NCBI RefSeq assembly: GCF_019457535.1
Contig: NZ_CP080417.1
Location: 1,984,001-2,048,000, forward strand
Length of the DNA stretch: 64,000 bases
Direction: 5' to 3'
From: Shewanella halotolerans
GTDB taxonomy: Bacteria; Pseudomonadota; Gammaproteobacteria; Enterobacterales; Shewanellaceae
Made by a program: the position numbers and the translations under genes
Part shown: in pieces, positions 9,803 through 17,211 of the stretch
How positions within the stretch are numbered: the stretch's first letter is position 1
Layout of the letters: each line of letters begins with the position of its first letter
Notes under the pieces: model-generated
What the model was told of the DNA's origin: nothing
The model's input: only the letters and a program-made list of their open reading frames with translations
Databases searched by the model: none

Positions 9803-10090
9803 ATGTCTGCAACCTCTATCAGTAAACAACATTTTGTTATCTATGCGGTACTCGTGTTGTTTTGGGTCATTTTTCAGATCTTTAGCGCTAATGCATTGGC
9901 GTTTGGCTGGGGGTTCATTCCATTTGTCATCTCCTTGCCCTTTGTACCCTTCATCTTGGTCTGGTTGGGAGTGCAGTTTGTGCGCCATTACAGATACATA
10001 CGTTTAGGGCCTAACATCAGCTTGCACCTGGTGCACTGTATCTGTACCTGTACGCTATTTTGTCTCTTCGTCTATCATTTTGTTTATTAA
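9803..10090 (+). CDS. Small inner-membrane protein, unknown function
   Basis: 95 aa (ATG at 9803, with GGGAAG 9 bases upstream; a GTG at 9797 adds two residues). Three hydrophobic stretches: FVIYAVLVLFWVIFQIFSA, GFIPFVISLPFVPFILVWLG and the C-terminal LVHCICTCTLFCLFVYHFVY, the last with four Cys among few polar residues. Three transmembrane helices are likely. I recognise no family. It lies 17 bases ahead of the STAS-like gene and may be co-transcribed. Confidence 0.55.
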   Translation: MSATSISKQHFVIYAVLVLFWVIFQIFSANALAFGWGFIPFVISLPFVPFILVWLGVQFVRHYRYIRLGPNISLHLVHCICTCTLFCLFVYHFVY

Positions 10091-10107
10091 TCCAAAAGGA
10101 GTTGTTG

Positions 10108-10482
10108 ATGATAGAACTACTGTCGGGATTTCATCATGATACCGTGGCGGTGAAGGCCAGAGGCGTGCTCTCTCGGGCCGACTATGACCAGACTCTGGTT
10201 CCGGCGATAGAAACCAAGTTGCAAGATCACTCAACCATTAAGCTCTGGTATGAATTTAGTGAAGAATTTGAAGGGGTTTCTGTTGAAACCTTGTGGGATG
10301 ATGCCAAATTAGGATTCTTTCATTTGACGGACTTTTCCAGAGTCGCCATCATCACAGATAGTGAGTGGGTGGCTAATACCGCCAAAGTGATGGCCTATAT
10401 GGCGCCCTGTCCGGTGAAGGTATTTGCCCGGCAAGCGGCGGATGAGGCGCTGCGCTGGCTGGGTGAGAGTTCGCCGGAATAA
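10108..10482 (+). CDS. SpoIIAA/STAS-like domain protein
   Basis: 124 aa single-domain protein resembling the SpoIIAA-like (DUF3478) family: MIELLSGFHHDTVAVKARGV, then a central KLWYEFSEEFEGVS and RVAIITDSEWVANTAKVMAYM. Such proteins have a STAS-type fold but no conserved phospho-Ser anti-sigma module; their role is unknown, with lipid binding suggested for some. ATG at 10108 with AAAAGGA 7 bases upstream. Sits between a small membrane protein and the retropepsin gene. Confidence 0.75.
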   Translation: MIELLSGFHHDTVAVKARGVLSRADYDQTLVPAIETKLQDHSTIKLWYEFSEEFEGVSVETLWDDAKLGFFHLTDFSRVAIITDSEWVANTAKVMAYMAPCPVKVFARQAADEALRWLGESSPE

Positions 10483-10540
10483 GATTGTAGTTAGGCCGAC
10501 ACTCAGTCGGCTTCGTTTCATTGGGTTTAGGATATTTTTT

Positions 10541-11452
10541 ATGATTAGAATGTTGACCTTGAGAACGTCGAGCCTTAAAGCGTTGACCAAAGCATTAATG
10601 TTAGTGGCGCTATTTCTGCTTGCGCCTGCCTATGGCGATGATAAAGCGGTCATTGGTCAGACGGCCATGATGACGGTCGATGAAGCCGGGCTAGTCTATC
10701 AGGCCCGCATCGATACCGGCGCAGGTAATACGTCCTTGCATGCCTTCGATCTTGAAATCCAAGGGGGCAGCGCCAAGAAGATGGCTGACAATGTGGGTAA
10801 GACCATCTGGTTTACCACAGAAAACGCCGCAGGTGAGCGTAAGCGTCTGAGCGCCAAGATAGTTAAAACCTCCACCGTCAGCAACTCTCAGGGTACTGAG
10901 ACACGTTACATGGTGGAGATGCATGTCGGTTTTGCCGGTGAGACCCGCAAGGTCAAGGTAAACCTCAGAGACAGGGGCCATATGGATTATAAGCTGCTGA
11001 TCGGCCGTAACTGGCTAAAAGGCAAGTATGTGGTGGATGTGTCTGAAAAGCGGGTGATAGGTGCCAGAGCCCCCATCAGCATCCTGGAAACTGGCCTCTT
11101 GTTTGATACCCGTATCGATACCGGCGCGGTAGAAAATTCGCTGCACGCGGTGGATCTCAAGGTGGAAAATGGCGTCGAAGATATGGAGCAAAATGTCGGT
11201 AAGATGCTTGCTTTCACCACGGAAAACGAGAAAGGTGAAACAAAACGTGTCCATGCCCGTATCGTCGAAACCTCGCTTATTCGCAATGCCCAGGGCAGCG
11301 AGGTGCGCTACATGGTGGAACTCAATGTGGGCGAGCCGGGCAGGGAGTATAAGGTGAAGGTGAACCTGAGAGACCGTACCAAGATGACCAATAAGCTCTT
11401 GATAGGTCGTAACTGGTTGCAAGGTCACTACCTGGTCGACGTCGACCAATAA
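10541..11452 (+). CDS. Exported protein with two retropepsin-like protease domains
   Basis: 303 aa with an N-terminal signal peptide (hydrophobic LMLVALFLLAPAYG, cleavage near residue 32). Two copies of the RimB-like/PF05618 retropepsin fold follow: the first has RIDTGA with Asp58, the second RIDTGA with Asp193. Both copies share NVGK...FTTEN..GE.KR, EVRYMVE-type and KVKVNLRDR, KLLIGRNWL strings, so the duplication is recent or constrained. Members of this family are annotated as putative ATP-dependent zinc proteases, though the fold is aspartic-protease-like. ATG at 10541 has AGGA 8 bases upstream; an upstream GTG at 10424 would overlap the previous gene. Terminator follows. Substrate unknown. 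Confidence 0.82.
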   Translation: MIRMLTLRTSSLKALTKALMLVALFLLAPAYGDDKAVIGQTAMMTVDEAGLVYQARIDTGAGNTSLHAFDLEIQGGSAKKMADNVGKTIWFTTENAAGERKRLSAKIVKTSTVSNSQGTETRYMVEMHVGFAGETRKVKVNLRDRGHMDYKLLIGRNWLKGKYVVDVSEKRVIGARAPISILETGLLFDTRIDTGAVENSLHAVDLKVENGVEDMEQNVGKMLAFTTENEKGETKRVHARIVETSLIRNAQGSEVRYMVELNVGEPGREYKVKVNLRDRTKMTNKLLIGRNWLQGHYLVDVDQ

Positions 11453-11480
11453 TCTGTTAGACAAGGCAGACAAATATCGT

Positions 11481-11510
11481 CCCCGGATGTTTTTACCTCC
11501 GGGGATTTTT
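11481..11510 (+). terminator. Terminator of the tandem-retropepsin gene
   Basis: CCCCGGA / TCCGGGG stem with 10-base loop and a T5 tail; the T tail touches the stop codon of the convergent sensor gene. Confidence 0.8.
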
Positions 11511-14173
11511 TATGCCTTATCGAGATGTAACTCGCATACTAGCTCGGTAAACTGCGCGCTCTGACTGGCGACTGTGAGCCTGCCGTTGAAGTGAGCCTTG
11601 AGCCACTGATTGATATGGATGAGGGAGCCTTGTCCTTTACCGCTACAATTACCACTGCTATTGCCACAATTATTGCCACAGCTATCTAGCGCGTGAGTGA
11701 GTTTCTCCAGCCGGGCTTGGCCTATCCCCAGGCCGTTGTCTCTCAGGGTCAGGGAGAGCAAGCCTTCTCGATAGCGAATACCTATGCTCAGCTGTTTCGG
11801 TCGATTGAGCGCCTGACTGTCGGGAAAGGCATGTTGCAGGCTGTTGCCGATCAATCTGTGGCAGAGCACCAGAAAATGCCAGGGTGAGATGGGCAGCGTC
11901 AGGTGATGGGGACAGTCTATCTGCACCGCTACGTCCTTGGCTTCGAGCTGAGGCCTTAACATGGCCACCAGGTCTTGCAAGAAGAGGTCGGCCACAGTGG
12001 CGCGAACATCTGTGATGTCGGCGCTGATCAAGGATTGACCATGTCGTATGATATCTATCTGGGATGTCAGGGCCTCGGTAAATTTGGCAAGTTGAGGCTC
12101 ATCGATATCGGCCGCATCTAACTGACGCAGCTGGATAAAGATCTGCTCTAGCGCCTGCAGCTCCTGGCGGAGTAACTGATGTACCACCTGAGGCAAGATA
12201 GCCTGCTGGGCCAGCTCTATCTGTTTAAGCTGCGCCAGCCCCTTGGGATCTATCCCTTCTTTTACCACGGCTTGCGGCTTGGCATCTAAGGCCTGTTTTA
12301 GCTCTGTGTTTCTTGCCCCTTGTAGCTTGATGGTTTGCTCCAGCTCTGCCTGTTTGGCCTTGAGGCTGCTGATATCTACCGCCATGGCACCCAGGGCGAT
12401 GATGTTGCCATCCTTGTCTTTGATTGGGTACTTAGTGATCAGGTAGATACGTTCACCATGCACGGTGGGCATTGGCTGCTCAAAGCTCTGGGCTTGATCG
12501 CTGCCCAAGATGATGCGGTCATGATGATTGATGATCTCGGCAATATGCGCCGGATAGAGGTCGCTGTCGCGCATGCCGATGACCCGGGCTCTTTCTATGC
12601 CCATCACCTCGCAAAACTTGTCGTTGACCAAGGAGTAACAGCCATGGGTATCCTTGATGCAGATGAGGTTTTGCGAGGCGTTGAGCAGGGAGTTGATCAA
12701 CTCCTTCTTGTTCTCCAACTCCTGCTGCGACAGTTGTTGCATCGCCAGTTGCTGCTCCAGCGCTAGATTGCTGGCATCGAGACTGGCATAGGCAATCTCC
12801 AGCTGATTGCTGCGGGCGATAAAGGCCTTGGCCAGTTGGCCAACCTCGTCGTGGCGCTTGTTGGCATCGAGCTCCAGCCTGCCCAGGTTACCGCTTTGCA
12901 GCGCCGAGACGATCTGAAAGATTGGCCGGATAAAGAGCTTGTGCTGGAAGATAAACAGAATGAGCAGGGCGATAAGCTGCGCGAGTAACAGAAACGCACC
13001 TATCTTGAGCGCGATGGCGTTGGCCTGGGATGCGAGGCTCGACAGCGGCGTTACCAAGATGATCTTCCACTGGGTCTGGGCCATGGTGAGGATAGACACC
13101 AGCACGGGCTCGTTAAACAGGGGATCGCTACTTAGCTCCAGGGTTACTATAGGCGTCTTGCCATGGCTTCCCCTGATAGAGGCATTGATGAGTGTGGTTA
13201 AGCGCTCTCGCTCCTCTCTAGGCGTCTGTACGAGCACTTTCTCGAGCTGTTCCGGGCGATAGGCCGGGTTGGTCATTATCTGCTGACTAAAGGTCTGATC
13301 CATCGTCTCTATGCGTTTGGCGATGGGGGCGAGTTGCGGGTAGCGCTGAATAAGTCTAGAGAGCGGCTGGCCGAGCATGGCGGTCTGCTGCTTATCAGAC
13401 TCGTCGAAAGGATCCGCCAGCAGATTGTTATAGCTGTCCAGCGCCAGGATATATCCCTTAGAGAGGGGGTTCTGGTCGGAAAAATTAAAGCGCTTATCCA
13501 GGCCGCGCAGGGCGATGTCGACCGTGGCCACGCCGATGAAGCTGTGGTTGGCGCGCATGGGCACAGAGGCGGTGATCATCACCTCCTTGGTGTAGGGGTC
13601 GACATAGGATTTAGACCAGTGGGTATGGCCATCTTGGAAATATTTCGCCGGCAGGTACCAGAAGGCCTGATGATAACCTGGGCCTTCGGCGCTGTTGTAG
13701 TTGTCCAGGTATTGAAACTCATCATGCTTGTCCCGCGCCCAGAAGAAGCTGTTGCGCGTCTTCTGTGTACCGAACATGCCGGGCTCGGGCCAGATCCCGC
13801 CGCCTGCGATCAGCTGATGGCGCTCGCCAATATCCAGCAGGGAAGGGATCAGCTCTTTCACCACCTCATCCTGGCCGCGATAGGTTTCACCCACTATGCC
13901 TATGGTGTTCGCCAGTGTCTCGATTTTGGAGGTGACCTGTTGCAGTTGCTCTATGACCGCCTGGCCGTAGTTCTGGCTCAGCGAGAGTTGGGTGTCCATG
14001 TGATGTTTCTTCTCGGTAGAGAAGATCAACCAGATGCTTGAGGCGATGATCAGGACCGCGACCACAAATTGGACTATGGTGAATTTAAAGGTAAGGCTGT
14101 TTTTCCACTGGGTGTTTAATGAGCCGGCCTCGTCTTTCTCATTGGCGACCATAGGGGCTTGTGATCCATTCAT
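11510..14173 (-). CDS. Membrane sensor with dCache, HAMP, PAS and kinase-type ATPase domains
   Basis: 887 aa. TM1 near residues 30-50 (FTIVQFVVAVLIIASSIWLIF); a long periplasmic dCache-type domain (GIWPEPGMFG, SYVDPYTKEVMITASVPM); TM2 (IALKIGAFLLLAQLIALLILFIF); HAMP; PAS (LICIKDTHGCYSLVNDKFCEVMG); coiled linker; C-terminal HATPase with N box LIGNSLQHAFP and DNGLGIG. No canonical H-box is obvious; HQLLRQEL upstream of the ATPase is the only candidate. The ATP-lid region carries an unusual Cys/Asn/Gly-rich run. No response regulator gene is adjacent; the neighbour upstream on the same strand is a chemoreceptor. Likely orphan sensor kinase, ligand possibly small organic molecules as for other dCache proteins. 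Confidence 0.8.
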   Translation of the reverse strand: MNGSQAPMVANEKDEAGSLNTQWKNSLTFKFTIVQFVVAVLIIASSIWLIFSTEKKHHMDTQLSLSQNYGQAVIEQLQQVTSKIETLANTIGIVGETYRGQDEVVKELIPSLLDIGERHQLIAGGGIWPEPGMFGTQKTRNSFFWARDKHDEFQYLDNYNSAEGPGYHQAFWYLPAKYFQDGHTHWSKSYVDPYTKEVMITASVPMRANHSFIGVATVDIALRGLDKRFNFSDQNPLSKGYILALDSYNNLLADPFDESDKQQTAMLGQPLSRLIQRYPQLAPIAKRIETMDQTFSQQIMTNPAYRPEQLEKVLVQTPREERERLTTLINASIRGSHGKTPIVTLELSSDPLFNEPVLVSILTMAQTQWKIILVTPLSSLASQANAIALKIGAFLLLAQLIALLILFIFQHKLFIRPIFQIVSALQSGNLGRLELDANKRHDEVGQLAKAFIARSNQLEIAYASLDASNLALEQQLAMQQLSQQELENKKELINSLLNASQNLICIKDTHGCYSLVNDKFCEVMGIERARVIGMRDSDLYPAHIAEIINHHDRIILGSDQAQSFEQPMPTVHGERIYLITKYPIKDKDGNIIALGAMAVDISSLKAKQAELEQTIKLQGARNTELKQALDAKPQAVVKEGIDPKGLAQLKQIELAQQAILPQVVHQLLRQELQALEQIFIQLRQLDAADIDEPQLAKFTEALTSQIDIIRHGQSLISADITDVRATVADLFLQDLVAMLRPQLEAKDVAVQIDCPHHLTLPISPWHFLVLCHRLIGNSLQHAFPDSQALNRPKQLSIGIRYREGLLSLTLRDNGLGIGQARLEKLTHALDSCGNNCGNSSGNCSGKGQGSLIHINQWLKAHFNGRLTVASQSAQFTELVCELHLDKA

Positions 14174-14231
14174 GCATTAGTGATAGCTCAAGATTAAATC
14201 AAAATGCGACAGGATTAAACTCTTATGAAGT

Positions 14232-14264
14232 CGGCTTAGGGTGACGAGTTGCCTCCCTAAGCCG
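14232..14264 (-). terminator. Hairpin downstream of chemoreceptor gene
   Basis: Perfect 10-bp stem CGGCTTAGGG / CCCTAAGCCG with a 13-base loop, about 55 bases beyond the chemoreceptor stop. There is no T run, so it may attenuate or protect mRNA rather than terminate. Confidence 0.45.
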
Positions 14265-14269
14265 TTAAA

Positions 14270-14328
14270 GTGACTAGCTTTTAGTGACTAGAGCATTAAT
14301 GACTAGAGCATTAGTGACTAGACTTTCA
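14270..14328. repeat. 15-bp tandem repeat ending in the chemoreceptor stop codon
   Basis: Four head-to-tail units of the form GTGACTAGAGCATTA: 14270-14283 (14 bases, diverged), 14284-14298, 14299-14313 and a partial unit from 14314 that contains the stop codon of the chemoreceptor (14318-14320). Confidence 0.8.
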
Positions 14329-15820
14329 GGCCAACCAATAGCTGATCCAGCTGTTCGGCGGTGGCGTGCAGCTCGTCGCAGCCTGAGACAGACTGGTTGG
14401 CGGACTGCTCCACATCGTGAGACTGGTTGCGGATCTCCATCAGGTTGGTGGCGATCTCGTTGGCGACCGCCGATTGCTCCTCGGCCGAGGTGGCGATCAG
14501 TACGCTCATTTCGTACACCCGCTCGCTGTGGTGGGCGATGGCCTTGAGATCTTCGCCGGTTTCCAGCACATGCTGCTTACCCTCCTGGGCCTTCTCGACT
14601 GTGCGTTTCATCACCTGAGTGAGTGCATGAGAGCCTGTCTGCAAGGCCTCGATCATCGATTTGATCTCAACGGTTGCGGCCTGGGTGCGTCCGGCCAAGG
14701 TTCTGACCTCATCGGCGACCACGGCAAAGCCGCGACCCTGCTCACCGGCGCGGGCTGCTTCGATGGCGGCGTTGAGCGCCAATAGGTTGGTCTGCTCTGA
14801 GATGGCGTTGATGGTGGTGACCACCTCATCAATCTTGGCGGCGTTGTCGTTCAGAGTATTCACCGCCGTCGAGGCGTCGCCAATTTCGTTGGCAAGATCG
14901 CCAATGGCTTCGACCGTGATGGCGATATCTTTCGAGCCCGCATCAACCTGTTGGTTGGCCTCCTGGGTCTCGTTAGAAGATTGCTCTGCGTTGCGGGCCA
15001 CCTCTTTCACCGCGGCGGTCATCTCCTCCATGGCCGTGGCCAGTGAATCCAGATGTTGACGCTGCTCGGCGGCAAGGGTTTGTCCCTCTTGAGCCGTTTG
15101 TCTGAAGCCCTGCACTACGGTGCGGATCTGGCTGATGGCCTGGGTCATGCGGCTCACCAGCTGATGCTGACGTTCGACGAGTGTGTCTATGCTCACCGCC
15201 AGGATGCTGAACTCATCTTTCACCTCGAAGAAGTTCAGTCGTCCGGTGAGATCGCCATCGGCCGCGCGTTTAAGTGCCATCACGTTGGTGTAGAGGGCGC
15301 CGCCGACGAAGGTGGAGATATAGTAGCTGCTTAGCAGGATGACAAAGATAAGTGCCACCAGGCTGATGATGACCACGCTCTGGGCCGAGCTCAGTACCTG
15401 GTCGAGATCTGTCACCTCTGTCTTGGCAACCAGATTGGCACTTGAGGCGCGGCTGTAGGCTGTCAGGCTGTCCTTTTGCATTAAGGTGCCACCACCGGCC
15501 TGTACCAGGTGGTTGGCTTTGGCGTTGAGGGAAGATTGGGTATCGGCAAAGCCAGCAGCGATTAGCGCCTGCTGATAGCTGTCGGCCTTGTCGGCTGGCA
15601 CGTACTTAAGGCTCAGGTCGATAAGCTCCACCATCTTCTGGGCGTCAGCCAAGGCACTCTGCTGGTGACTCTGCTTAATCTGGCTATTGAATTGCCCATA
15701 GAGGATATAGGAAAGCCCCATTAGGGTGATGATGGGGATGATGGCCAGAATGGTAAATTTGGTTTTCAGGGTCATATGGATAAGATACTGATCTATCCAT
15801 CGAAACTTTACTTCTCTCAT
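14318..15820 (-). CDS. Methyl-accepting chemotaxis protein
   Basis: Transmembrane chemoreceptor signalling to CheA/CheW. From ATG at 15820 it is 500 aa; an upstream TTG at 15865 and a downstream ATG at 15775 are possible. TM1 (FTILAIIPIITLMGLSYILYG), a short periplasmic region of about 130 aa without a recognisable ligand-binding fold, TM2 (VVIISLVALIFVILLSSYYIS), HAMP, then the coiled-coil signalling domain with the near-invariant hairpin ISEQTNLLALNAAIEAARAGEQGRGFAVVADEVR. No C-terminal pentapeptide for CheR docking (ends LDQLLVGLKV). Ligand unknown. Confidence 0.93.
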   Translation of the reverse strand: MREVKFRWIDQYLIHMTLKTKFTILAIIPIITLMGLSYILYGQFNSQIKQSHQQSALADAQKMVELIDLSLKYVPADKADSYQQALIAAGFADTQSSLNAKANHLVQAGGGTLMQKDSLTAYSRASSANLVAKTEVTDLDQVLSSAQSVVIISLVALIFVILLSSYYISTFVGGALYTNVMALKRAADGDLTGRLNFFEVKDEFSILAVSIDTLVERQHQLVSRMTQAISQIRTVVQGFRQTAQEGQTLAAEQRQHLDSLATAMEEMTAAVKEVARNAEQSSNETQEANQQVDAGSKDIAITVEAIGDLANEIGDASTAVNTLNDNAAKIDEVVTTINAISEQTNLLALNAAIEAARAGEQGRGFAVVADEVRTLAGRTQAATVEIKSMIEALQTGSHALTQVMKRTVEKAQEGKQHVLETGEDLKAIAHHSERVYEMSVLIATSAEEQSAVANEIATNLMEIRNQSHDVEQSANQSVSGCDELHATAEQLDQLLVGLKV

Positions 15821-16212
15821 AGCTTTTCTCTGCCGCCTGGGGATGATCTCGTTATCGGATCGCAAAGTGATTACTTAACGAGAATTTTGCCTCAGGGCGT
15901 TTGTTTGTTGTTTATTTGTACTGGGATTTTATCGTTATTGTTAAATAAGGTACGGCTCAAGTGTACATGCTTGCTGTGATCGCGGCGAATCAAAATTACA
16001 TTTTGGGATGGCTTTTTAGCCTATCTGAGTTTGATGCTTAGCCAGCTTGGCCTTTTCTCACGGATTTCGTTAGAAAAATACCAAATAAGCCCTAGTCAAA
16101 CGTCTTATGGTCACGTAAAATTTGTCTCTTTTTCTATTTTCGTAAAGATTAAATAGTCAGCATATAGAAAGTCTTGGCTCTCAGCGTGAGGGCGGGCGTA
16201 CTGGAAGAGATG
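15821..16212. other. Divergent intergenic region, chemoreceptor / pheS
   Basis: About 390 bases, AT-rich from 15890. It must hold the pheST promoter. I looked for a Phe-rich leader peptide with attenuator as in E. coli pheM and did not find one. GGAAG at 16203-16207 is the ribosome site of pheS. Confidence 0.5.
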
Positions 16213-17196
16213 ATGTCAGAGTTAACAGAAATCGTAGAACAGGCCTTACAGGCAATCGAAGGGACAGATGATCTGAAAGCCCTCGATGACCTTCGTGTCG
16301 ATTACCTGGGTAAGAAGGGTAAGATCACCGACATGATGAAGATGATGGGTAAGCTGAGTCCTGAGGAGAAGCCGGCCTTTGGTCAGGCGGTCAACCAGGC
16401 GAAGCAAGCGGTGCAGCAAAAGCTGTCCGAGCGTATCGAAGGCTTAAAGGCTCAGGAGCTCGAAGCTAAGCTGAGCGCCGAAAGCATCGACGTGACCCTA
16501 CCTGGACGTCGCATCGACAATGGTGGCCTGCATCCTGTGACCCGTACCATCGAACGTATCGAAACCTTCTTTGGTGAGCTGGGATTCAGCGTAAAGCAGG
16601 GGCCAGAGATCGAGGACGATTTCCATAACTTCGATGCGCTCAACATTTCTGAGCATCATCCGGCACGTGCCGATCACGATACCTTCTACTTTAATCCTAA
16701 GCTGATGCTGCGTACCCAAACCTCGGGCGTGCAGATCCGTACCATGGAAACGGAAAAGCCGCCGCTGCGTATCATCTCTCCGGGCCGCGTTTACCGTAAC
16801 GACTATGACCAGACTCATACGCCTATGTTCCATCAGGTAGAAGGTCTGTTCGTCGATGAAAATGTTAACTTCGCAGAGTTGAAAGGGATCTTGCATGATT
16901 TCCTGCGTAACTTCTTCGAAGAAGATCTACAAGTACGCTTCCGTCCCTCTTACTTCCCATTTACAGAGCCTTCAGCCGAAGTGGATGTGATGGGTAAAAA
17001 CGGCAAGTGGTTAGAAGTCTTGGGTTGCGGCATGGTTCACCCTAATGTCCTGCGCAGCGTTGGCATCGATCCCGAGAAGTACCAAGGTTTCGCCTTCGGT
17101 ATGGGGGTAGAGCGTCTCTCTATGTTGCGTTATGGGGTTAATGACCTGCGTTCATTCTTCGAAAACGACCTACGTTTTCTTAAGCAATTCAAATAA
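16213..17196 (+). CDS. pheS: Phenylalanyl-tRNA synthetase alpha subunit
   Basis: Catalytic subunit of the class II alpha2beta2 enzyme that charges tRNA-Phe. ATG at 16213 gives 327 aa, the same as E. coli PheS; the adjacent ATG at 16210 is nearly overlapped by the GGAAG ribosome site. N-terminal coiled coil followed by the catalytic core: LPGRRIDNGGLHPVTRTIERIETFFGELGF (split here at the familiar region), motif 2 PGRVYRNDYDQTHTPMFHQ, motif 3 GFAFGMGVERL, and the end FENDLRFLKQFK. First gene of pheS-pheT-ihfA; 15 bases to pheT. Confidence 0.98.
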   Translation: MSELTEIVEQALQAIEGTDDLKALDDLRVDYLGKKGKITDMMKMMGKLSPEEKPAFGQAVNQAKQAVQQKLSERIEGLKAQELEAKLSAESIDVTLPGRRIDNGGLHPVTRTIERIETFFGELGFSVKQGPEIEDDFHNFDALNISEHHPARADHDTFYFNPKLMLRTQTSGVQIRTMETEKPPLRIISPGRVYRNDYDQTHTPMFHQVEGLFVDENVNFAELKGILHDFLRNFFEEDLQVRFRPSYFPFTEPSAEVDVMGKNGKWLEVLGCGMVHPNVLRSVGIDPEKYQGFAFGMGVERLSMLRYGVNDLRSFFENDLRFLKQFK

Positions 17197-17211
17197 CGGA
17201 GCGAGTAAATA

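Noticed and set aside
15866..16212. pheM-like leader peptide and attenuator ahead of pheS
   Set aside because: No Phe-rich short frame and no terminator hairpin with T tail found.
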